DNA from: Pontixanthobacter luteolus
GTDB taxonomy: Bacteria > Pseudomonadota > Alphaproteobacteria > Sphingomonadales > Sphingomonadaceae
DNA length: 64,000 nt
NCBI RefSeq assembly: GCF_009828095.1
Contig: NZ_WTYP01000001.1
Span: 868,001-932,000 of the forward strand
Direction: 5' to 3'
This document shows positions 1 through 7,068 of this stretch, in pieces (position 1 is the stretch's first letter; each line of letters begins with the position of its first letter). A program made the position numbers and the translations under genes. The notes below the pieces were generated by a model. That model was not told the origin of the DNA, did no database searches, and was given only the letters and a program-made list of their open reading frames with translations.

Positions 1-228
1 GGGTCCGTGTTCGCGGGCGAAGAACCATGCGGCAGAGCGGGGTTCGTAATTTGCAATCAGGTTGATACCGCCCTGGCGCCACAGATCGACGTCCTTGCTG
101 CGATGGGTCGCGACATGCGTGAAGCCCATGGCTTTAAAGACCGGTTCCAGCTGGCCCTTCTCCGGTGCGCAGAATTCTACGAATTCAAAGCCGTCTAGGC
201 CAGCGGGGTTTTCAAAGAGATCGGGCAT
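1..228 (-). CDS. hppD: 4-hydroxyphenylpyruvate dioxygenase, N-terminal part (cut by window edge)
   Basis: Only the first 76 codons lie in the window; the gene continues past base 1. HppD is the Fe(II) dioxygenase of tyrosine breakdown that converts 4-hydroxyphenylpyruvate to homogentisate. The visible sequence starts [19 protein letters not shown] and goes on to [21 protein letters not shown] and INLIAN, the usual N-terminal vicinal-oxygen-chelate fold of this family. The iron ligands would lie outside the window. The start is the ATG at 228. A 7-base inverted repeat with one mismatch lies 17 bases upstream (245-262) and could be an operator. The identification rests on the N-terminal fold alone; a closely related VOC dioxygenase is possible but less likely. 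Confidence 0.85.
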   Translation of the reverse strand, partial: MPDLFENPAGLDGFEFVEFCAPEKGQLEPVFKAMGFTHVATHRSKDVDLWRQGGINLIANYEPRSAAWFFAREHGP

Positions 229-244
229 CTGGTCATCCTGAATT

Positions 245-262
245 TGGTTTCAATAGAAACTA
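245..262. promoter_or_regulatory. Inverted repeat upstream of hppD, possible operator
   Basis: TGGTTTC-AATA-GAAACTA is a near-perfect inverted repeat (7-base arms, one mismatch) in the 162-base region between the divergent hppD and ftsB genes. The spacing and AT-rich arms look like a site for a dimeric repressor such as MarR. That assignment is inference: no regulator gene is visible beside it in the window. It lies closer to hppD, so hppD is the likelier target. Confidence 0.35.
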
Positions 263-390
263 TATAGCGGATACGGGCATGGTTTGTCAAAGTTCCGGCA
301 CGCAATCGGTGCCCTTCGGTCCATCGAAAAATTTACGTGCAAGCAAGTTAACGCTTGAAACACTGAATCAACTATGATTCTAAGAGAATT

Positions 391-711
391 ATGACGGTTG
401 AAGGACACAAGATCTCGCTCCCCAAGGAGCAGGTGACGCAGGGGCTGGCTTTAGCCGTGCTCCTGTTGCTTACCGGTCTTGCCATTGCAGGCCCGAGCGG
501 ACTGCTTGCATGGAGCGAGAATTCGCAGATCCTCGACCAGCGCCATCAACAGATAGCCACTCTGACGGAAGAGCGTGACGCACTTCGCAACCGTGTCGAT
601 CTTCTCGACCCGGCCAATGCCGATCCCGACCTGGTCGGCGAAGAGCTGCGCAAGAACCTGAATGTCGTGCATCCTGACGAAGTCGTGCTGACTCTGCCAG
701 CGCAGGACTGA
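391..711 (+). CDS. ftsB: Septum formation initiator FtsB/DivIC family protein
   Basis: A 106-residue bitopic inner-membrane protein. A single transmembrane helix at about residues 17-40 is followed by a periplasmic coiled coil at about 46-75 (ILDQRHQQIATLTEERDALR). This is the FtsB/DivIC plan, in which the coiled coil pairs with FtsL and joins the FtsQ-FtsB-FtsL divisome complex that controls septal peptidoglycan synthesis. The ATG at 391 follows AAGAGA at a suitable distance. That ribosome-binding sequence sits within a small hairpin (ATTCT-AAG-AGAAT, 377-389). The gene lies just upstream of pdhA, an order common in alphaproteobacteria. Family assignment is secure; the name FtsB rather than DivIC follows proteobacterial usage. 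Confidence 0.85.
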   Translation: MTVEGHKISLPKEQVTQGLALAVLLLLTGLAIAGPSGLLAWSENSQILDQRHQQIATLTEERDALRNRVDLLDPANADPDLVGEELRKNLNVVHPDEVVLTLPAQD

Positions 712-844
712 ATTTCCTTTACGATTTCGTATGCAGCGCGGTCTTGGGCCGTTGCGCTTGCGTCTGTCATGCGCCTATAGGCTGGTGAAAGGCATAAAGC
801 CCTAGAACCGCCTCCCCAGGTAATAACAGTCGAGGATTTTCGCT

Positions 845-1969
845 TTGGCAAAATCGCCCCGGACCAGCAAAGCAACTGCAAAGAAAGCGCCAGCCAAGAA
901 GCCGGCCACGAAAAAGCCAAAGGCCGCAGAGGCGGTGGCAACAGATGGGGATTTTGTCCTCCATAGTTTGCAGGATGCGCACGAAAAGAACCCTCGCTAC
1001 GACGCCAGCGTCGAAGAGATGATGGAGTTCTATGAGCAGATGCTGCTCATCCGGCGGTTCGAGGAAAAGGCAGGCCAACTTTACGGCCTCGGCCTGATCG
1101 GCGGTTTCTGCCACCTCTATATCGGACAGGAAGCCGTCGCGATCGGCCTTCAAAGCGCGCTGGACAAGGACAAGGACAGCGTCATCACCGGTTACCGCGA
1201 CCACGGGCATATGCTCGCCTATGGTATCGATCCGAATGTGATCATGGCTGAACTGACGGGCCGGCAGGCTGGCATTTCGAAGGGTAAGGGCGGGTCGATG
1301 CACATGTTCTCGACCGAGCATAAGTTTTATGGCGGTCACGGCATTGTTGGTGCTCAGGTTGCGCTTGGCGGCGGATTGGCGCTGGCCCATCAATACAGCG
1401 AAGACGGCGGCTTCTGCCTCGCCTATTTTGGCGACGGTGCGGCAAACCAGGGGCAGGTATACGAAACCTTCAACATGGCGGCTCTCTGGAACCTGCCGAT
1501 CGTGTTCGTGATCGAGAATAACGGTTACGCGATGGGCACAGCGGTCACCCGCAGTTCCGCCGAAACGGAATTCTATCGGCGCGGCACAGCGTTCCGCATC
1601 CCGGGCATGGACGTCAACGGTATGGACGTTCTGGCTGTTCGCGCCGCAGCGGAAGTGGCGTTCGACCACGTTCGGTGCGGCAAGGGGCCGGTATTGATGG
1701 AACTGAATACCTACCGTTACCGCGGCCATTCGATGTCAGACCCTGCGAAATATCGCACCCGAGAAGAAGTCCAGGAACAGCGTGATCACCATGATCCGAT
1801 CGAGGCGATCAAGAAAGCCCTGATGGAAAACGGCAAAACCGAAGACGAGCTTAAATCAATCGATAAGGCGATCCGTTCGCGGGTCGCCGATTCCGCTGAT
1901 TTTGCCGAAAACTCGCCAGAGCCGGAAGCGGCCGAACTCTACACCGATGTGCTGGTGGAGGAGTATTGA
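845..1969 (+). CDS. pdhA: Pyruvate dehydrogenase E1 component, alpha subunit
   Basis: This is the thiamine-diphosphate-dependent subunit (374 aa) of the heterotetrameric E1 that decarboxylates pyruvate and passes acetyl to the E2 lipoyl arm. Residues 1-30 form a Lys/Ala/Pro-rich tail. The ThDP/Mg motif GDGAANQG begins near residue 196 and runs on to IENNGYAMGT. The phosphorylation-loop-like YRYRGHSMSDP lies near 291. The most likely start is TTG at 845, preceded by GAGGA about 8 bases upstream; the next ATG would cut into conserved sequence. pdhB follows after 3 bases. The E2 and E3 genes are about 45 kb away, at 48023 and 46160. Confidence 0.95.
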   Translation: MAKSPRTSKATAKKAPAKKPATKKPKAAEAVATDGDFVLHSLQDAHEKNPRYDASVEEMMEFYEQMLLIRRFEEKAGQLYGLGLIGGFCHLYIGQEAVAIGLQSALDKDKDSVITGYRDHGHMLAYGIDPNVIMAELTGRQAGISKGKGGSMHMFSTEHKFYGGHGIVGAQVALGGGLALAHQYSEDGGFCLAYFGDGAANQGQVYETFNMAALWNLPIVFVIENNGYAMGTAVTRSSAETEFYRRGTAFRIPGMDVNGMDVLAVRAAAEVAFDHVRCGKGPVLMELNTYRYRGHSMSDPAKYRTREEVQEQRDHHDPIEAIKKALMENGKTEDELKSIDKAIRSRVADSADFAENSPEPEAAELYTDVLVEEY

Positions 1970-1972
1970 GCC

Positions 1973-3364
1973 ATGGCTATTGAACTGAAAATGCCCGCGC
2001 TTTCTCCGACAATGGAAGAAGGCACCCTGGCAAAATGGCTGGTGAAAGAAGGCGACGAAATTGCGCCTGGTGACATTCTGGCCGAAATCGAAACCGACAA
2101 GGCAACGATGGAATTCGAAGCCATCGATGAAGGCACTGTTGGCAAGATCCTCGTTGAAGAAGGCACTGAAAACGTCGCTGTCGGCACCGTGATCGCTATG
2201 CTTGCCGGCGAGGGCGAGGATGCGAGCGACGTATCAGCTGCCTCAGCCGAGGCCCCAAAGGCAGCGGACGCAGCGGATGGTGAGGGCAAGGAAATTGGCC
2301 GCGAACCCAGTGAAGCCGAAATCACCAAGCCGGTGAAGGCTGAGCCGAAGAGAGATCCTGAAATTCCGCATGGCACGAATATGGCGACCGTGACGGTGCG
2401 CGAAGCCTTGCGCGATGCAATGGCCGAGGAAATGCGCCGGGACGAGCGAGTGTTCGTCATGGGTGAAGAAGTTGCCCAGTATCAGGGGGCTTACAAAGTC
2501 ACTCAGGGCTTGCTCGACGAATTCGGGCCGAAGCGAGTGATCGACACGCCGATTACCGAATACGGTTTTGCCGGTATCGGTGCAGGCGCGGCAATGGGCG
2601 GTTTGCGTCCGATTGTCGAATTCATGACCTTCAATTTCGCGATGCAGGCGATCGATCACATCATCAACTCTGCCGCGAAAACGAACTACATGTCCGGCGG
2701 CCAGATGCGCTGTCCGATCGTGTTCCGCGGCCCCAACGGCGCAGCAAGCCGTGTTGGCGCGCAGCACAGCCAGAACTACGGCCCATGGTATGCGAGCGTT
2801 CCAGGCCTGGTGGTCATCGCACCGTATGATTCGTCCGATGCGAAGGGGCTAATGAAAGCCGCCATTCGCTGTGAGGATCCGGTCGTGTTCCTCGAAAACG
2901 AGCTGGTTTACGGACGCAGCTTTGAACTGCCTGAACTGGACGATCACGTCCTGCCCATCGGCAAGGCGCGGATCATGCGCGAAGGCAGCGATGTCACGAT
3001 CGTCAGCTATTCCATCGGGGTCGGGCTGGCCCTGGAAGCGGCCGAGGAATTGGCGGGCGAAGGGATCGATGCGGAAGTGATCGATCTGCGAACGCTGAGG
3101 CCGCTGGATAAACAGGCTGTTCTTGACAGTCTGGCGAAAACGAACCGTCTTGTGATCGCGGAAGAGGGCTGGCCAACATGCTCAATCTCTTCGGAAATCG
3201 TTGCGATTTGCATGGAGGAAGGCTTCGATCACCTCGACGCGCCGGTTACCCGCGTATGCAATGAGGATGTGCCGCTGCCCTATGCAGCTAATCTTGAAAA
3301 GATGGCCCTGATCGACACGCCGCGGATCATCGAAGCGGTGAAAAAGGTCTGCTACAAGGTCTGA
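1973..3364 (+). CDS. pdhB: Pyruvate dehydrogenase E1 component, beta subunit with N-terminal lipoyl domain
   Basis: A 463-residue E1-beta that carries an extra lipoyl domain at residues 1-80. The lipoylated lysine is K43 in the motif [10 protein letters not shown] flexible Ala/Glu-rich linker follows (about 81-135), then the transketolase-type pyrimidine-binding domain and the C-terminal transketolase domain (about 138-463). Ordinary E1-beta proteins are about 330 residues; the lipoyl extension is a known alphaproteobacterial arrangement. It starts 3 bases after pdhA and ends just before the convergent Tad-like operon. Its first 45 residues are nearly identical to those of PdhC (48023-49324), which suggests an ancient domain copy or ongoing gene conversion. 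Confidence 0.95.
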   Translation: MAIELKMPALSPTMEEGTLAKWLVKEGDEIAPGDILAEIETDKATMEFEAIDEGTVGKILVEEGTENVAVGTVIAMLAGEGEDASDVSAASAEAPKAADAADGEGKEIGREPSEAEITKPVKAEPKRDPEIPHGTNMATVTVREALRDAMAEEMRRDERVFVMGEEVAQYQGAYKVTQGLLDEFGPKRVIDTPITEYGFAGIGAGAAMGGLRPIVEFMTFNFAMQAIDHIINSAAKTNYMSGGQMRCPIVFRGPNGAASRVGAQHSQNYGPWYASVPGLVVIAPYDSSDAKGLMKAAIRCEDPVVFLENELVYGRSFELPELDDHVLPIGKARIMREGSDVTIVSYSIGVGLALEAAEELAGEGIDAEVIDLRTLRPLDKQAVLDSLAKTNRLVIAEEGWPTCSISSEIVAICMEEGFDHLDAPVTRVCNEDVPLPYAANLEKMALIDTPRIIEAVKKVCYKV

Positions 3365-3378
3365 CTGTCAGCGTTACG

Positions 3379-4416
3379 TCAGCACAGGAACAGGAGCTTT
3401 TCCCAGAGCGGGCAAGAAGGCGGATTGGATCCACCACTGCCGCCGGAGGAGCCGCCGCTGGAGCCTCCGCCACTCGATGCACCGCCGCCAGAAGTCGTCG
3501 TCGATCCGCCGGATGTAGTTGTGCTGCCGCCGCTTGTGGTCGTGCTGCCACCGGTTGTTGTAGTGGACCCTCCCGATGTGGTGGTCGAACCTCCCGTTGT
3601 GGTGGTCGAACCTCCGGAAGTTGTAGAACTACCGCTGCTGGTGCTGGTACTGCCGCCGGACGAACTGGAGGTGACGCCCCCGCCAAAATCCCATTCCCAG
3701 CCGCCACCTTCCGAGCGGGCTTCGGGCACGGATTTGTATCCGTCGTAGGTGTCACAACCTGACGCGGCGTCGGGGTTTGCCAGATCATACTGGTATATCT
3801 GCGTCAGATCGCGGCTGTCGCGAACGTTGAAGGCAGAATGCACCTTGATCAGGCGGTCGCTGATAAATGCATCGGTCACCAGCGGCTGATATTCGTAGAA
3901 AACTTCGACGAACACGACAGCTTCGCCTTCCATTGCGATCACTTCCTGACCGGCCGGGCCCATGCCGGTGAAGCTAGGGTCGCCTTTGCCGGTGCCTTCG
4001 TCACCATAGCCGGAGTTCACGTTCATCCGACCCTTGCAGCGCTGCCAGTGGATATACTGCTGGGTGCCTGTGGGGTCATCCGGATCGACTTCGAGACTGC
4101 TGATGATAACCCGGCCGAATTCATACAGGTCGATCGCTTCACCCGCCTGAATGTTGGAGCCGAGAAGCAGATCGTTCAGATCGGTTTCGTAAATCTTGCG
4201 GTCGGTCAGTGTGGATGTGTCGCCGATCCGCGAAGCGTTGTCGGCAATATGCATTGCGGTCTGGCTGATCTGCATATGCGTGACAGCCAGGTTCGCGGTC
4301 TCCAACCCCCACAGACCAGCCGTCAGCATCATAGGCGCAGCAAGCGCAAATTCGGTCATCGCGACTGCTGCGGTATCGCCCTTGAGGCGGCGGAGCATTC
4401 TGGTCATCTTACTCAT
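3379..4416 (-). CDS. TadE/TadG-like pilus assembly protein with Ser/Thr/Gly repeat tail
   Basis: A 345-residue protein, third gene of the minus-strand Tad-like operon. Residues 14-50 hold the TadE-type membrane anchor (AAVAMTEFALAAPMMLTAG), with the conserved Glu at the start of the helix, as in pseudopilins. The following domain (to about residue 230) resembles the product of 9665-10348: both contain GRVI(I/L)SSLE, WQRC and YEY patches. Unlike that paralogue it ends in a low-complexity tail (about 248-330) with six copies of the heptad GGSTTT(S/T), then a short Cys-containing terminus. The start overlaps the upstream gene by 4 bases (ATGA). The tail looks like a flexible surface or cell-wall spacer; that role is inference. 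Confidence 0.75.
   Translation of the reverse strand: MSKMTRMLRRLKGDTAAVAMTEFALAAPMMLTAGLWGLETANLAVTHMQISQTAMHIADNASRIGDTSTLTDRKIYETDLNDLLLGSNIQAGEAIDLYEFGRVIISSLEVDPDDPTGTQQYIHWQRCKGRMNVNSGYGDEGTGKGDPSFTGMGPAGQEVIAMEGEAVVFVEVFYEYQPLVTDAFISDRLIKVHSAFNVRDSRDLTQIYQYDLANPDAASGCDTYDGYKSVPEARSEGGGWEWDFGGGVTSSSSGGSTSTSSGSSTTSGGSTTTTGGSTTTSGGSTTTTGGSTTTSGGSTTTSGGSTTTSGGGASSGGGSSGGSSGGSGGSNPPSCPLWEKLLFLC
3490..3615 (-). repeat. Six tandem 21-base repeats encoding GGSTTT(S/T)
   Basis: Residues 268-309 of the TadE/TadG-like protein are six back-to-back heptads of GGSTTTS or GGSTTTT. The DNA repeats are degenerate at third positions, so the array has been kept under protein-level selection or is old. 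Less regular Ser/Gly sequence flanks it on both sides. Copy number could vary between strains. Confidence 0.85.
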
Positions 4417-5000
4417 ACGCAGTTCAAGGTTTCCGTGGTGTCGGTATCAAGCGAATATGGCTGGTTGCGCAGCACGCTCGAGGCTTTGGTCGACACGGTT
4501 TCCGACACGCCGATGAACGGTGCCAAGGGGAACATTCTGGGATAGGTGACCGTGACTTCATACAAGACCGCATCGCGCGCGCCGCCCATGCCGGCGGTTC
4601 CACGATCCGCGTCCCATCTGCCGTTGTTGTTGGCGTCTTCGTAAGGTTCGCCATCATTGCAGGTGGAATCGCCGTTAAGGTCTGAATAGTCTTCCGGCTG
4701 CTGAACGTCGGTGAAATTCGCGTAGGCCGTGCGAGAGAAGCTGAGATTGGCATTGGGCACCACATCGCGGACGGCGGCAGTCACCCTTGCATCAATACCG
4801 CTGGCAACAGCCCCTTCGATGGTTGAGCCCCGAGCTGCCTGCTGGATGGCACCATGCAACATCGTGTTCGAATACATGTTGTAGGACAGATCGAAGAGCC
4901 CGATCAGCATCAACGACAGCACTGGCGCGATCATTCCGAACTCGACAATCGATACGCCGCTTTCATTCTGGCGCAGGTCTTGGAGGCTGCGCCGTATCAT
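4413..5000 (-). CDS. TadE-like pseudopilin-type protein
   Basis: A 195-residue protein with a short basic N-terminus, then the TadE motif SGVSIVEFGMIAPVLSLMLIG (about residues 14-35), in which the Glu begins the transmembrane helix. TadE proteins are minor pseudopilins of Flp/Tad pili. The extracytoplasmic part contains an acidic Asp/Asn-rich segment (DLNGDSTCNDGEPYEDANNN, then GRWD, about 106-129) that resembles paired calcium-binding loops. It is the middle gene of an operon, overlapping both neighbours by 4 bases. Its paralogue is 9048-9665 in the mirrored operon. Confidence 0.8.
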   Translation of the reverse strand: MIRRSLQDLRQNESGVSIVEFGMIAPVLSLMLIGLFDLSYNMYSNTMLHGAIQQAARGSTIEGAVASGIDARVTAAVRDVVPNANLSFSRTAYANFTDVQQPEDYSDLNGDSTCNDGEPYEDANNNGRWDADRGTAGMGGARDAVLYEVTVTYPRMFPLAPFIGVSETVSTKASSVLRNQPYSLDTDTTETLNCV

Positions 5001-6913
5001 TGCGACAATCTCAAATCGCCAACCGACTTTGCGATAGCGGTGAAGGCATCATTCAGTTCGGCCGCGTTCGATGCTTCGAAATATCGGCCAGCACCGGCAC
5101 AGTCGATCATCGCCTGATTGGCGTATGTGCCGAATGCGATCACCCAGACCGTCACGTTGCGCTTGCGCACTTCCGAACAGGCCACACCGAAACGAGCTTC
5201 GATAGTTTCCGCCAGCGTCAGCGAGGCGCTGCTGTCCCACCGCCGCTGGTCGAGGCCATCAACGCCATAAGCGCCGTAGGCGAGATCGTAGGGTTCGGTC
5301 TGTCCGTCGGTCAGGAAGATCAGGTGCCGGCTTTTCGGTTCACCGGGTTGATCACCGTTCTCCGAGGCAAAGATGCCGGTAGGGGAGATCAGACGGGCAC
5401 CCCAGATCATGCCGATATCGTGATAGGTGGCGCCGAAGGGCTGCAATGTCGCGAGATAGGCGTCCACCTCTTCGGCGGTCATTTCCTGCAGCTTTTGTGC
5501 TTGTGCCGGGCAGTCTGAAAACCACCAGGTTCCCGATTGCGCGTACTCTTCGTCAGTGCGTACCTTGGGGGTCGTGAAGTCGCCGGACCCGTCGCTAGAG
5601 ATTGATCGTGCGTAGATGATTTCCGGATAACGCGGTTTCCACTGTGTGTCGGGATCACCTGCTGTGGGGACCAGGTCTATGTCGAGGTCGAGATTCTTGC
5701 TGAAATCGACGTTGCTGTAATCGGAAATCTGCGTCGTTGCGCGTTCTTCGATGCAGCCTGTGGTTTCCGAACGCCAGTTGGACACATCCTTGGAAAACTG
5801 GTCGTACTCATAGATGATCTTTTCGAATGCAGGAACGAATGTGACCTTCTCATAAGTTTCGACGAAATTCGTATCCGTCGCCTTCTTGATTTCACAGGAT
5901 GACCCATTCAGCGATGTGCCGTAGCGCGTGCCGTTCTGGACACGACGCGTGTATTCGATCGTTTCGACGCCAGGCGGGTCGATTGCGACATCGGTTGCAG
6001 TCGACTCTACGGTATCCGTGAACGTCCATGTGTTCGCAGGTTGCGCGCCTTCACACCGGTAATATCCCTCTTCATCGGAACCAACCGGCGGAACCCACGT
6101 GGCATTATAGGTGGACACAAGTGTCCATGGTGTGCGGTCGCCGCTTACATATTCCCAATTGCGCCAGATGGTTTTTGCAGCGACCGACGTACGCAAACCG
6201 GTGTCCTCGCGTGTTTGGTAAAGCCATTGATCGGCCACCCACGAATCTTCTAACAGGCTGCCGACATTCACGTTGGTCGCATAAGGCACGAAGCCGTATC
6301 GGATCAGAGCGCCAGGCGCCTTGGCACCTTCGAGCTGCCCGTGAAATCCGCGGATAGTCTGTTTGAGAGAGTCGATCCGCGAAGAGGAGTCGCCGAAATT
6401 GGTGTGCCGCATCGACCCGGTGACATCGAGCACCATCATAATGTCTAGCGCGGTGACATTCAGCACGGCCTCGCATTCCACATCAACCGGCACGTTGTCG
6501 AACCCGAATACGTTCATCACACTGGTCGGAACGTCTGCCGATGCGGTGCCGGAGATCGCGAAATCGCCTTCCAGCGTCATGGTGAAATCGCGGTTGGCGC
6601 TGCCATACATTCCATCGCGGAAGTTCGTATTGAAGAAACGCTGGCCCATATCGGCTGTGCCCGCCGGGATCATTCCCGTCACCGTCGGTTCGGTGCCGAA
6701 CTTTTTACGGGCCGCCAGAACACCGGCGTCACAGGCCTGCTGCAGCCGCGCCGAAACCAGATACGCGCGGCCCATATCGACGCCGCTACCAACCAGCCCA
6801 AGCAGGGGCAGGATTGCCGCAGCGAGCAAGGCAAGCGTGTTGCCTGAGCGATCTTTGGCCAGCCGGCGAAGCACGCCGGAAGCTCTCGCAAAAGGAACAT
6901 CTCTAGAGATCAT
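4997..6913 (-). CDS. TadG-like protein with von Willebrand factor A domain
   Basis: A 638-residue protein, first gene of the minus operon. An N-terminal anchor (about residues 24-45) carries the TadE/G-like signature DRSGNTLALLAAAILPLLGL followed by GVDMGRAYLVSARLQQACDAG. The vWA domain begins near residue 157 with the metal-binding motif DVTGS (D163). A long insert (about 200-480) of unclear fold follows, and the domain closes near the C-terminus (FLTDGQ, then VWVIAFG). TadG-type proteins are thought to anchor or present Tad pili. It is paralogous to 7069-9051, transcribed the opposite way. The start is the ATG at 6913; no strong ribosome-binding site is visible. Confidence 0.8.
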   Translation of the reverse strand: MISRDVPFARASGVLRRLAKDRSGNTLALLAAAILPLLGLVGSGVDMGRAYLVSARLQQACDAGVLAARKKFGTEPTVTGMIPAGTADMGQRFFNTNFRDGMYGSANRDFTMTLEGDFAISGTASADVPTSVMNVFGFDNVPVDVECEAVLNVTALDIMMVLDVTGSMRHTNFGDSSSRIDSLKQTIRGFHGQLEGAKAPGALIRYGFVPYATNVNVGSLLEDSWVADQWLYQTREDTGLRTSVAAKTIWRNWEYVSGDRTPWTLVSTYNATWVPPVGSDEEGYYRCEGAQPANTWTFTDTVESTATDVAIDPPGVETIEYTRRVQNGTRYGTSLNGSSCEIKKATDTNFVETYEKVTFVPAFEKIIYEYDQFSKDVSNWRSETTGCIEERATTQISDYSNVDFSKNLDLDIDLVPTAGDPDTQWKPRYPEIIYARSISSDGSGDFTTPKVRTDEEYAQSGTWWFSDCPAQAQKLQEMTAEEVDAYLATLQPFGATYHDIGMIWGARLISPTGIFASENGDQPGEPKSRHLIFLTDGQTEPYDLAYGAYGVDGLDQRRWDSSASLTLAETIEARFGVACSEVRKRNVTVWVIAFGTYANQAMIDCAGAGRYFEASNAAELNDAFTAIAKSVGDLRLSQ

Positions 6914-6957
6914 TGCACTGCCATTACGCGGCCTGAGTAGCGATGCGGTGAATTGGT

Positions 6958-6976
6958 ATGGTTAATTTGCGGTCAA
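6958..6976. promoter_or_regulatory. CtrA-like binding site in the divergent Tad promoter region
   Basis: The minus strand reads TTAACCAT at 6965-6958, an 8-mer associated with CtrA binding in Caulobacter. On the plus strand TTAA (6962-6965) is followed after 7 bases by TCAA (6973-6976), one base short of the full TTAA-N7-TTAA site. It lies in the 155-base gap between the two divergent vWA genes. CtrA control of Flp pili is established in Caulobacter; extending it here is inference from the motif. Confidence 0.4.
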
Positions 6977-7068
6977 CTAATCCGATGTTTGCGGGGGCAG
7001 AGCGGATTTAGAGATTGTTAAACCCTTGCCCCTATTTCGGCAGGGTCATGACAAAAGGCCGAACATCC

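Noticed and set aside
3425-3748. Plus-strand Pro/Val/Leu-rich open frame of 107 codons opposite the repeat tail
   Set aside because: It is the antisense of the Gly/Ser/Thr repeats; its composition is forced by them, and no ribosome-binding site or homology is apparent.
7015-7068. Longer start of the plus vWA gene (TTG 7015 or ATG 7048)
   Set aside because: TTG has no nearby ribosome-binding site and ATG 7048 has one too close; the N-terminus from 7069 matches the partner protein in length.
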